Below, piece by piece: positions 14,388-20,815 of a stretch of 20,815 bases of DNA (the stretch's first letter is position 1; each line of letters begins with the position of its first letter). The position numbers and the translations under genes are program-made. Below the pieces are notes generated by a model. That model saw only the letters and a program-made list of their open reading frames with translations. It ran no database searches and was not told the origin of the DNA. The stretch is taken from the NCBI GenBank assembly GCA_964639895.1, contig CAZXEJ010000040.1:1-20815 (forward strand), written 5' to 3'. The DNA is from CAZXEJ01 sp964639895 (GTDB lineage: Bacteria; Desulfobacterota_D; UBA1144; Nemesobacterales; JADFKM01).

Positions 14388-14445
14388 GCCCCGCCGCCCG
14401 GGGGCCCAGAGGCAGACGGCCGCGTGTAGGGGTCGGCCCCGACCC
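14387..14445 (+). terminator. Two consecutive GC hairpins after the DsbA-like gene
   Basis: GGCCCC (14387-14392) pairs with GGGGCC (14401-14406) around an 8-base loop. Then GGGTCG (14430-14435) pairs with CGACCC (14440-14445) around GCCC, with a possible extra G-U pair. Neither has a T-tract, so they are terminator-like rather than certain terminators. Confidence 0.45.
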
Positions 14446-14860
14446 TGCCCGAAGCTCAGCGGGGCCCCGTACGGGACCGAGGATAGAAGGCCCCGCCGCC
14501 TCCCCTCCCTCGCCTCTCCCGCGGTCGTGCCTCGACACGTGGCCCCCCTCCGTGCCTCCGCCGCTCCCCCTTCCGTTGTGGGGACGGCGTACCGAGCGTG
14601 CGCGTCCCCCTCCCCCTTCCCTCCACTCGGCTCCGGTTCTTAGGCCCACTCCTCATCCTCGCCGGTTACGAGGGCGCCGACTCCCCGTGAGGATCGTCGC
14701 TCCCTCCTTCAGGCCCGTCTAACACCCCCGCGGGCTCGGTTGACACGGTCGGCCGCGCGGCTGTAGATTTATTGTGTCCCGGGACTCGGCCCGTCCCCCC
14801 AGGGGGGATGCAGCGTCACGTTTCAGTGTTTCCCGGCCGTATCGAGAGAGGAGGACGGAG
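14388..14860 (+). other. Long pyrimidine-rich spacer, no supported gene
   Basis: From about 14480 to 14740 the plus strand is dominated by C and T runs, with a 7-bp hairpin GGGGACG (14580-14586) with CGTCCCC (14603-14609). Open frames here give low-complexity Pro/Ser/Arg translations and are not supported. The right end carries the promoter (14740-14769) and about 85 leader bases for the transglycosylase gene. I recognised no known RNA family. Confidence 0.55.
14740..14769 (+). promoter_or_regulatory. Promoter of the lytic transglycosylase gene
   Basis: A perfect TTGACA (14740-14745), an 18-bp spacer and TAGATT (14764-14769, 4/6). Initiation near 14776 gives a leader of about 85 bases to the ATG at 14861, and excludes the earlier GTG at 14774 as a start. 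Confidence 0.65.
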
Positions 14861-15514
14861 ATGGTTGGGCTTGATGGGCTCGATCGTATGAAGGCGCCTG
14901 CCCGCTGTGCGCTGTGGGCGGGTCTCGTCGTCCTGGTGACGCTTGCCGTGCCTCTCCCCTCCTGGGGCGGCAAGTTCTACGAGCGCTCCGTGGGCGGCGT
15001 GCCCTACTACACCAACATCCCCCCCGCCCGAGGCCCCTACAAGGTGGTCTGGCCGCGCGGAAAGCCCCACCCCCACCCGCCCCTTCCATCGCTCGGCCAT
15101 ACCTACCCGGACCGCTACGACGAGATCATCGCACGCACGGCACGCTGGTACGGGGTCGATCCCAACCTCGTCAAGGCCATCATCAAGGTCGAATCCGATT
15201 TCAACCCCCGCGCCGTATCGCCCATGGGGGCCGTGGGCGTGATGCAGCTCATGCCGCAGACGGCCCGCGCCAACGGAGTGAACGACCCGTTCGATCCCGA
15301 GGACAACATCCTGGGCGGCGTGCGCTACCTGAGCAAGTTGATGGAGCGTTTCGGGGGCGACCTGGAGCTGGTGCTCGGTGCCTACAACGCAGGCGCCGGA
15401 GCCGTCGAGCGCTACGGCAACCGCTTGCCCCCCTACCCGGAGACGAGGGAATACGTGCGCAAGGTGATAGAGCACTACAACTACCTCAAGCACCACTCAA
15501 AGTACAGGATATAG
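14861..15514 (+). CDS. Exported SLT-type lytic transglycosylase
   Basis: This enzyme family cleaves the MurNAc-GlcNAc bond in peptidoglycan, leaving 1,6-anhydro ends. The 217-residue product has a signal peptide (hydrophobic part LWAGLVVLVTLAVPLPSWG), a short DUF4124-like segment (GGKFYERSVGGVPYYTNIPP) and a C-terminal SLT domain from about residue 85. Motifs are VKAIIKVESDFNP with catalytic Glu111, GVMQLMPQTA, and VLGAYNAGAGAVERYGN. The ATG at 14861 directly follows a strong GAGGAGGACGGAG ribosome site. ATG 14888 would also leave an intact signal peptide but lacks a site at good spacing. Enzymes of this type often make room for envelope machines such as secretion systems, but here it has its own promoter and is not in the gsp unit. 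Confidence 0.93.
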   Translation: MVGLDGLDRMKAPARCALWAGLVVLVTLAVPLPSWGGKFYERSVGGVPYYTNIPPARGPYKVVWPRGKPHPHPPLPSLGHTYPDRYDEIIARTARWYGVDPNLVKAIIKVESDFNPRAVSPMGAVGVMQLMPQTARANGVNDPFDPEDNILGGVRYLSKLMERFGGDLELVLGAYNAGAGAVERYGNRLPPYPETREYVRKVIEHYNYLKHHSKYRI

Positions 15515-15521
15515 CTTCCCC

Positions 15522-15550
15522 TTCACATGGAAACCGTCGGGTGTTACAAT
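15522..15550 (+). promoter_or_regulatory. Promoter of the Fe-S oxidoreductase gene
   Basis: TTCACA (15522-15527, 5/6), a 17-bp spacer and TACAAT (15545-15550, 5/6). Initiation near 15557 gives a leader of about 50 bases with a strong AGGAGGT ribosome site at its end. Confidence 0.7.
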
Positions 15551-15606
15551 GTTCACCCTGGGGGGTCGCCGCATCCCTGCCGCACACACATGCAGGAGGT
15601 AGCGTG

Positions 15607-17601
15607 ATGAAGCCAGTGGTTCTCGCCATCCTTGTCGTGGCCGCTTTCGCCTTCTTTGCTTACAACATCTACAACCTGATCCGCCTTCTCACGATCGGCA
15701 AGCCCGAGGTCAGGTGGGACCGCGTGGGCGAGAGAATAGGTAAGGTTCTCGTCTACGTCTTCGGGCAGAGGAGGCTGGTCAGGAACTACCGCTTCGCCGG
15801 CATCGAGCACTTCATGATCTTCTGGGGTTTCGTCATCATAACGGTCGGCACCCTGGAGATGCTGATAGGGGGCATCGTGCCCGGCTTCCGGCTGTTTCCG
15901 GGCACGGCGCACAACGTGTTCGAGCTGATACTCGACATAGTGGAGACGCTGGTCCTGGTGGCCCTGGCCATGGGGCTCATCAACCGCTTCACCATCGGCA
16001 AGCGCAGGGAGATAAACGCCCCGGACGCCTTCGTCATCCTGGGCCTCATATTCAGCCTCATGGTGACGGCGCTGGCGCACAACGGCGCCCGCGTGGCTCT
16101 GGGCGAGGCCGAGGCCGCCTGGCTCCCCGTCTCTTCACTCTTCGCCTCCCTCTACCAGGGGATGGACGCAGGCTCCATACATTTTGCGAAGGAGTTCTTC
16201 TGGTGGTTCCACGTCCTCATAGTGCTCGGCTTCCTCAACTACCTCCCCTATTCGAAGCACAGCCACGTCTTTACCGCCATACCGAACGTGTTCTTCCAGG
16301 ACCTCGGGCCCCGCGGGGCGCTCAAACCCATCGACTTCGAGGACGAAAGCCTCGAGAGCTTCGGCAGCTCCAAGCTCGAGGACTTCACGTGGAAGGACAT
16401 ACTCGACGCCTACACCTGCACCGAGTGCGGCCGTTGCACGGACAACTGCCCGGCCTGGAACACGGAAAAGCCCCTCTCTCCGCGCGACATAGTGGTAAAG
16501 TTGCGACACTACGCCACCCAAGAGGGAGCGCGCATACTCTCGGGCGAGCTGCCCCGCCACGAGCAGCCCGACCTGCCCAGCGAGGAGTGGGTCACTCCCG
16601 ACGAGCTCTGGGCCTGCACCACGTGTAACGCATGCGTCGAGCAATGCCCGCTGTTTATCGACCAGATGGGCAAGATAATCGAGATGCGCCGCTACCTCAC
16701 CATGGAGGGCAAGCTCTCCGGCTCGGCCGTGCGCACCCTGCAGAAGCTCCAGAGCCACGGCAATCCATGGGGGTTCGAGCCCACCGACCGGGCCGCCTGG
16801 CTGAGCGAGATAGACGGCGTCAACGTCCTCGGGGCCGGTTCCGACGGAGACGCCTCGGGCTACGACGTCGTCTACTGGATGGGGTGCTTCGGGGCCTACG
16901 ACCCCCGCGGGCAGCAGATCGCGCGCTCGTTCGTCGAGCTGATGAAGAAGGCCGGCGTGAACTTCGCCGTCCTGGGACCGGCCGAGACGTGCACGGGTGA
17001 TCCGGCCCGAAGGCTGGGCGAAGAGGCGCTGTTCCAGATGCTCGCCATGCAGAACGTCGAGACGTTGAACGAGCTCAAGGTGAAGAAGATCGTGGCCAAC
17101 TGCCCCCACTGCTACAACACGCTCAAGAACGAGTACCCGCAGTTCGACGGCCACTACGAGGTCGTAAGCCACACGGAGTTCCTTCTCTCGCTCATCGAGG
17201 AGGGCAGGCTCTCGCCGACGGCGGAGATCAAGGAGAAGATAACCTACCACGACTCCTGCTACCTCGGGCGCTACAACAACGTCTACGACTCCCCGCGCGA
17301 GATACTGCGCAAGATCCCCGGCGTCGACCTGGTGGAGATGAAGCGTGCGCGGCACAACAGCTTCTGCTGCGGCGCCGGCGGCGGCAAGGTTTGGATGGAA
17401 GAGGAGGCCCCGCGCGTAAACTGGGCTAGGTTCGACGAAGCAGCCTCGCTCGAGCCCGACACCGTGGCCACGGCCTGCTACTTCTGCAGCACGATGTTCG
17501 AGGACGCGGCCAAGTTCCGCGACAAGGCCGACGAGATAGGCATCAGAGACGTGGCCGAGATTTTGAAGGACTCCGTCGAGGGAGGCGGCGGGGGCAAGTA
17601 G
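15607..17601 (+). CDS. Membrane-bound Fe-S oxidoreductase, likely ETF:(mena)quinone oxidoreductase (EMO type)
   Basis: The 664-residue protein has an N-terminal integral-membrane part (about 1-230) of the NarI-like cytochrome b type, with several hydrophobic helices and His residues. Two [4Fe-4S] motifs follow: Cys271, Cys274, Cys277, Cys281 (CTECGRCTDNCP) and Cys337, Cys340, Cys343, Cys347 (CTTCNACVEQCP). Two HdrD-like cysteine-rich domains end it, with ETCTGD, NCPHCYNT, SFCCGAGGGK and ACYFCSTM. This matches proteins described as EMO, which pass electrons from acyl-CoA dehydrogenases via electron-transfer flavoprotein to menaquinone. A heterodisulfide-reductase-like role is the alternative. 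ATG 15607 follows AGGAGGT by six bases. No etfAB is adjacent, unlike many relatives, so the partner must be encoded elsewhere. Confidence 0.88.
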   Translation: MKPVVLAILVVAAFAFFAYNIYNLIRLLTIGKPEVRWDRVGERIGKVLVYVFGQRRLVRNYRFAGIEHFMIFWGFVIITVGTLEMLIGGIVPGFRLFPGTAHNVFELILDIVETLVLVALAMGLINRFTIGKRREINAPDAFVILGLIFSLMVTALAHNGARVALGEAEAAWLPVSSLFASLYQGMDAGSIHFAKEFFWWFHVLIVLGFLNYLPYSKHSHVFTAIPNVFFQDLGPRGALKPIDFEDESLESFGSSKLEDFTWKDILDAYTCTECGRCTDNCPAWNTEKPLSPRDIVVKLRHYATQEGARILSGELPRHEQPDLPSEEWVTPDELWACTTCNACVEQCPLFIDQMGKIIEMRRYLTMEGKLSGSAVRTLQKLQSHGNPWGFEPTDRAAWLSEIDGVNVLGAGSDGDASGYDVVYWMGCFGAYDPRGQQIARSFVELMKKAGVNFAVLGPAETCTGDPARRLGEEALFQMLAMQNVETLNELKVKKIVANCPHCYNTLKNEYPQFDGHYEVVSHTEFLLSLIEEGRLSPTAEIKEKITYHDSCYLGRYNNVYDSPREILRKIPGVDLVEMKRARHNSFCCGAGGGKVWMEEEAPRVNWARFDEAASLEPDTVATACYFCSTMFEDAAKFRDKADEIGIRDVAEILKDSVEGGGGGK

Positions 17602-18255
17602 TCCCCGCGGAGCGTACGGGGGGGACGTCGGCCGATAGGATACGTCGGCGTGGGACGGTGTGAGAGGCTCTCCCCGGGCTTGCGGCGCACGGGGGGGAAG
17701 GGGATGGCACCCTGCCCCAGGCACGGCGGAGTGGAGAGTGGGGATGTTTCGCCGCCGCAAGCGTTTGTGACCGTCTTTCGCCGCACAGCGCGCAGTCGAG
17801 GGCGTAGAGGGAGAAGCCGGCCGGAGTGGGGGCGTGTGTGCACTTCGTCCTGCATTCCGGCTCCGGCCGCTCCGACACACCCCTCCATCCTCTCCCCAGG
17901 CCGTGACCATCTACAACGCGGCGTCGGTCTCCTCGTGTGCCTGGTGCGGGAGGAGGGCTGCCGACACCCCCTTCCGCGGAGGAATTGGCCCCCGCCAGGG
18001 GCGATGACGGTTCCTCCCGGGGAAGGAGGCCGTTGCGCTCCCGCCGCCATCGGGGCCTCTGCCGGGTGTGAGTGAGTGTATCTACGCGCCCGCCCTCTTC
18101 GCTCCTCTCCTCCCTCCACCACATCAGCCCCCCTTGCGGCCGGCGCCGGGGGGCGATGGCGCGATCCCACGAGGGCCGCTCGCCGGGGGCTCGGATTGGG
18201 TGGCACCGGGAGAGTAGGGCGCTTCTGGCGGCGCTTGTCCCGCCCACGGCACCGG
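17602..18255 (+). other. Long spacer with strong inverted repeats, no supported gene
   Basis: About 650 bases separate the Fe-S oxidoreductase from the next promoter. Long open frames on both strands (for example 17650-18075 plus and 17543-18325 minus) give Arg/Pro/Ser-rich low-complexity products with no family resemblance. Structures seen are a GC hairpin across the stop codon near 17593-17613, a 9-bp inverted repeat CGGCCGGAG (17818-17826) with CTCCGGCCG (17861-17869), a 9-bp direct repeat TTTCGCCGC (17747-17755 and 17776-17784) and a strong hairpin at 18127-18154. No known RNA family was recognised. Confidence 0.5.
18127..18154. terminator. Strong GC hairpin, terminator-like
   Basis: GCCCCCC (18127-18133) pairs with GGGGGGC (18148-18154). 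An inner GCG/CGC pairing (18136-18138 with 18144-18146) leaves a 5-base loop. There is no T-tract. It lies about 100 bp upstream of the promoter for the small acidic gene, on either strand's possible readthrough path. Confidence 0.35.
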
Positions 18256-18283
18256 TTGACACGCGTTGCGGACTGTTTATAGT
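18256..18283 (+). promoter_or_regulatory. Strong promoter for the small gene-pabB-pabC unit
   Basis: A perfect TTGACA (18256-18261), a 16-bp spacer and TATAGT (18278-18283, 5/6). Initiation near 18290 leaves about 84 bases before the ATG at 18374 and excludes the in-frame upstream start at 18266. Confidence 0.75.
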
Positions 18284-18373
18284 AAATTGCGGAAGCGGGC
18301 CGGTTCTCAAGGCAGGGGGTTCCACGACGTCCGTGTCCGCAACAACCTACGAATCTGCTACCGGTGGTGCCAG

Positions 18374-18574
18374 ATGAAAGATTCCAGAGACCGTCTTCCC
18401 CTCACCCTCACATCGAAAACGACGGGGCCGGAGGGGAACAAGGCATCCGTCAACCCGCTCGAGGATTTCGTGAATTCCGTCCACACTGACAGGCTCACCA
18501 GCTGGGTGGAATCGGACGGGCTGGATTGGGTCTACATCGACGAGCTCACGTTCGAGGACGTAGCCGACCTCTGA
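18374..18574 (+). CDS. Unrecognised 66-residue acidic protein
   Basis: I do not recognise this protein. It is short and acidic: 14 Asp/Glu against 6 Lys/Arg, with most acids in the C-terminal half. It has an aromatic-acidic segment near the end (GLDWVYIDELTFEDVADL) and no signal peptide, membrane segment or cysteine. Support for a real gene is threefold. A strong promoter lies 90 bases upstream. Third codon positions are mostly G or C, as in its neighbours. A GGTGG ribosome-site-like stretch sits six bases before the ATG. The frame continues upstream to 18266, but that start overlaps the promoter. pabB begins 51 bases after the stop, so it may be the first gene of that unit. Confidence 0.55.
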   Translation: MKDSRDRLPLTLTSKTTGPEGNKASVNPLEDFVNSVHTDRLTSWVESDGLDWVYIDELTFEDVADL

Positions 18575-18625
18575 CCGACCGCTCCGCATGCGGCGGGCTG
18601 CGCTTCCATAGCAAGTGGTGCCGCC

Positions 18626-19864
18626 GTGGTAGAGATGCAGACCGATACCTCCCACCTCACGGGCTTGCTCGTGGATTCCGGGGGCGGCTGGCTTCGTCGC
18701 CGCCATCCGGCCGGAGGCCACGTAGCGCTCGGGGCTCCGTGCTCCGTCGTCGAGGCGGTCGTCGACGGCGGCGGCTGCGTTACCCTCGAGTACGGTCTGG
18801 GCTCTCGTCCCTACCGCCGCCCCTGGCGCCTCACACCGTTCGAATGGGTGGAGAGGAAGGTGGCCGAGGGGTTCGTCGTGCTCGGCTACCTGGGGTTTTC
18901 GCTCGCCGCCGTCACCGATGTGGGCGTTCCGCCCCCGAGACGCCGCAGGCCGGCGTTGCCGGACGCATGCCTGATGGCCTACGAGCCGGACCAGGTGAGG
19001 GTGTCCCCCTCACCGCCGCCTCTTCCAACGCTGCGTCGAAGGGAGGTGCCACCCAGGCTCCCTCTCCGTTCCACTCTCACGCCGGAGTGCTATCGAGCAG
19101 CAGTGCTCAGAGTCAAGGAGCTCATAGCTGCGGGCGACGTCTACCAGGTCAACCTCTCGCGCCACGTGACGGTTCCCTACTGCGGGTCTCCCTGGAGGCT
19201 GCTCGCCTCGCTCGTCTCCGTCCAGCCGGTTCCCTTCGCCGCACTCGTCCGCTTCCCCAGGTTCGACCTGATAAGCAACTCCATGGAGCTCTTCCTCCAC
19301 CGCCGCGGCCTCACCATAGAGAGCGCCCCCATAAAGGGCACACGGCCCCTGCGCCCAGGGGCTGCGGACGAGCTGCGCCTTAGTCCGAAGGAGAGGGCCG
19401 AGAACCTGATGATCGTGGACCTCATGAGGAACGATCTCGCCAAGGTGTGCGAGCCCGGTTCGGTGACCGTGTCCGAGTTGTTCTCGGTGAAAACCTACTC
19501 GACCCTCCATCAGATGGAGTCGGTCGTTCGCGGCCGTCTGGCCCCGTGGACGGGCACGGCGCGAATTCTCGAGGCCACCCTGCCGCCGGGCTCAGTGACG
19601 GGGGCTCCCAAGAGGCGGGCCGTACAGATTATATACGAGCTCGAGCCGCACGAGCGCGGCCCCTACTGCGGTGCCCTCGGCATCTTTCTCCCCGGTGGGG
19701 AGTTCGTACTCAGTGTGGCCATAAGGACGGCCGTGCTGCACGGAGAAGGACTGGGGTTCTGGGTCGGGGGGGGTATCGTGTGGGACTCGGACCCGTGGGA
19801 GGAGTACGAGGAGACGGTTCTCAAGGCCGAGGCTCTGCTGAGGGCGCTGTGGGCGGCGACATGA
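18626..19864 (+). CDS. pabB: Aminodeoxychorismate synthase component I
   Basis: PabB aminates chorismate to 4-amino-4-deoxychorismate, using ammonia from the PabA glutaminase, on the way to 4-aminobenzoate and folate. The 412-residue protein has the chorismate-binding domain with VYQVNLSRHV, the PabB-type APIKGTRPL (Lys237, where anthranilate synthases usually have Ala), AENLMIVDLMRNDL, LPPGSVTGAPKRRA, SVAIRT and a GGGIVWDSDPWEEYEE ending. The N-terminal part is short compared with TrpE and many PabB proteins. The GTG at 18626 is the longest plausible start; ATG 18635 is equally possible because neither has a strong ribosome site. pabC follows, but pabA is not in the window, so the glutaminase may be shared with TrpG. 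Confidence 0.93.
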   Translation: MVEMQTDTSHLTGLLVDSGGGWLRRRHPAGGHVALGAPCSVVEAVVDGGGCVTLEYGLGSRPYRRPWRLTPFEWVERKVAEGFVVLGYLGFSLAAVTDVGVPPPRRRRPALPDACLMAYEPDQVRVSPSPPPLPTLRRREVPPRLPLRSTLTPECYRAAVLRVKELIAAGDVYQVNLSRHVTVPYCGSPWRLLASLVSVQPVPFAALVRFPRFDLISNSMELFLHRRGLTIESAPIKGTRPLRPGAADELRLSPKERAENLMIVDLMRNDLAKVCEPGSVTVSELFSVKTYSTLHQMESVVRGRLAPWTGTARILEATLPPGSVTGAPKRRAVQIIYELEPHERGPYCGALGIFLPGGEFVLSVAIRTAVLHGEGLGFWVGGGIVWDSDPWEEYEETVLKAEALLRALWAAT

Positions 19865-19922
19865 CGGGAGGCCGCCGCCCGAACTTGGGACGGGGCGCCT
19901 CGGGGGGAGGGCTACAGCCGGT

Positions 19923-20774
19923 ATGAGCGATCGAGCCGAAGGAGTGGTTCTTCTCGACGGCAAGCCCCTTGATGCGGCGCTGCCGCTGAGGGCCGTCTGC
20001 TACGGTGAGGGCGTCTTCGAGACGATGAGAACCACGGCGAGCGGCGGGCCCCCCCGGTTGATGGGGCGCCACATTGAGCGCCTTCTAGAGGGTTGCCGCG
20101 TGCTCGGTATCCCAGCGCCGCCTCCTTCGGACGTCGAGGCCATGGTCATAGAGGCCCTCGAGCGGGCGCGCCTGCCGGAGGCCAGGATAAAGGTCGCCGT
20201 CTTGGCCGCCGGCCTCTCGGTCCCTTTCCATGCCGCACCGCGGTCTGCGGCCGTCCTCGTCCAGGTCACCCCTCTGGAGCCAAGGCACCTGGGCCCCCTT
20301 CGGTTGGCCCTTGCCGTGAGCCCCTACCCTCATCCAGCCCCCTCGGCCTTGACGCGCATAAAGCACCTCAACTACCTGCTCAACGTTCTTGCCGCCCGCG
20401 AGGCGCGCCGGCGCGGCTGTGACGAAGCCCTGCTCCTTGGTCCGGGCGGAGAGGTCGTGGAAGGCTCCTGCACCAACGTGTTCTGGTTCCAGGGAGACGT
20501 GTTGCACGCGCCATCGCCGGAATGCGGTGCGCTGCCCGGCATTACGAGGTCGGTGGTGCTCGAGTGCGCTTCGGCCTGCGGGATCAAGCTGCGCGAGGGC
20601 GTGTGGGGACTGGATGCTTTCCACTCGTGCGACGGGGCGTTCGTTACGAACGCCGTCCTCGGGGTGGTACCGGTGGGCCGGATCGAGGGGCGGGCCTTGC
20701 CCGAACATCGGCTGGTAGCCCGTCTTAGGAATATGGTGCTCGAGGAGCTGGGGTGGGGGGCGGGTGGATGTTAG
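19923..20774 (+). CDS. pabC: Aminodeoxychorismate lyase (class IV aminotransferase fold)
   Basis: PabC removes pyruvate from 4-amino-4-deoxychorismate to give 4-aminobenzoate. The 283-residue protein is a fold-type IV PLP enzyme, with YGEGVFETMRT near the start, the PLP lysine in TRIKHLNYLLN (Lys147), EVVEGSCTNVFW, LPGITRSVVLE and VTNAVLGVVPV. Branched-chain or D-amino acid aminotransferases share this fold, so the substrate call rests largely on the adjacent pabB. The ATG at 19923 is 58 bases after the pabB stop; a G-rich stretch lies about 12 bases upstream, rather far for a ribosome site. The C-terminus overlaps the start of the next gene by seven bases. Confidence 0.9.
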   Translation: MSDRAEGVVLLDGKPLDAALPLRAVCYGEGVFETMRTTASGGPPRLMGRHIERLLEGCRVLGIPAPPPSDVEAMVIEALERARLPEARIKVAVLAAGLSVPFHAAPRSAAVLVQVTPLEPRHLGPLRLALAVSPYPHPAPSALTRIKHLNYLLNVLAAREARRRGCDEALLLGPGGEVVEGSCTNVFWFQGDVLHAPSPECGALPGITRSVVLECASACGIKLREGVWGLDAFHSCDGAFVTNAVLGVVPVGRIEGRALPEHRLVARLRNMVLEELGWGAGGC

Positions 20775-20815
20775 CACTTGCGAAGAGGACGCTGCGGCTT
20801 CGGCACGGCGCGGCC
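20768..20815 (+). CDS. Start of the next gene, truncated by the window edge
   Basis: An ATG at 20768 overlaps the pabC stop (ATGTTAG) after a GGCGGGTGG ribosome-site-like run and stays open to the window end. Only 16 residues are visible (MLALAKRTLRLRHGAA), too few to identify. The overlap suggests it belongs to the pabB-pabC unit. Confidence 0.45.
   Translation, partial: MLALAKRTLRLRHGAA

Noticed and set aside
14774..15514. GTG at 14774 as the transglycosylase start
   Set aside because: It coincides with the predicted transcription start and lacks a ribosome site; ATG 14861 has a strong one and a proper signal peptide.
16135..17910. 591-residue minus-strand open frame opposite the Fe-S oxidoreductase
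   Set aside because: Antisense shadow of a gene with intact iron-sulfur motifs; its translation has no recognisable domain.
17543..18325. 260-residue minus-strand open frame and 141-residue plus-strand frame in the long spacer
   Set aside because: Both are Arg/Pro/Ser-rich, one runs into the 3' end of the Fe-S gene, and neither has a ribosome site or known motif.
18266..18574. 102-residue version of the small acidic protein starting at 18266
   Set aside because: Its start lies between the -35 and -10 of the strong promoter, so it would not be in the transcript.
18347..18721. 124-residue minus-strand frame opposite the small acidic gene
   Set aside because: No promoter or ribosome site was seen on that strand, and it overlaps the pabB start; it is probably a shadow.

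Overview
The window looks like a GC-rich Gram-negative chromosome segment carrying a replication origin. It has dnaA and dnaN, DnaA boxes, and inner-membrane parts of a type II secretion system (gspL, gspM, gspN). A likely ETF:menaquinone oxidoreductase and an exported bifunctional-nuclease-family protein recall Desulfobacterota and other former 'Deltaproteobacteria', but this placement is inferred from gene content only. AGG (Arg) and ATA (Ile) codons are common despite the high GC. I saw no tRNA, rRNA, CRISPR array or insertion sequence.

Layout. From 1 to 2258 the minus strand carries a two-gene unit: an unrecognised protein with a Lys/Arg-rich tail, then guaB. From 2259 to 2830 lies a divergent control region with a good minus-strand promoter, a perfect palindrome, a dnaA promoter and a pair of inverted DnaA boxes. 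dnaA follows. The dnaA-dnaN spacer (4262-4809) holds a convincing oriC with several DnaA-box-like sites and a box, GC-rich spacer and CTA/CTG trinucleotide run resembling a DnaA-trio unwinding element. dnaN and comF are translationally close. After a short AT-rich island with a perfect 17-bp palindrome comes gspLMN, closed by a GC hairpin terminator. An exported BFN-domain protein follows.

An aromatic amino acid unit comes next: pheA (chorismate mutase-prephenate dehydratase-ACT), a hisC-type aminotransferase and tyrA. Together these take chorismate to phenylalanine and tyrosine. pheA has a near-consensus promoter so close to its ATG that the mRNA should be leaderless. The next gene, a membrane-anchored DsbA-like thiol protein, appears to be arranged the same way. 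After a 470-base pyrimidine-rich spacer come an exported SLT-type lytic transglycosylase and an EMO-like membrane Fe-S oxidoreductase, each with its own recognisable promoter. A second long spacer (17602-18373) ends in a strong promoter for a 66-residue acidic protein of unknown function, then pabB and pabC (4-aminobenzoate for folate). The start of a further gene is cut by the window edge.

Most of the window is housekeeping. The items I find most worth a second look are the oriC architecture, the leaderless promoters, the palindromes before gspL and dnaA, and the two unrecognised small genes beside guaB and pabB. I did not find a clear novel multi-gene system.
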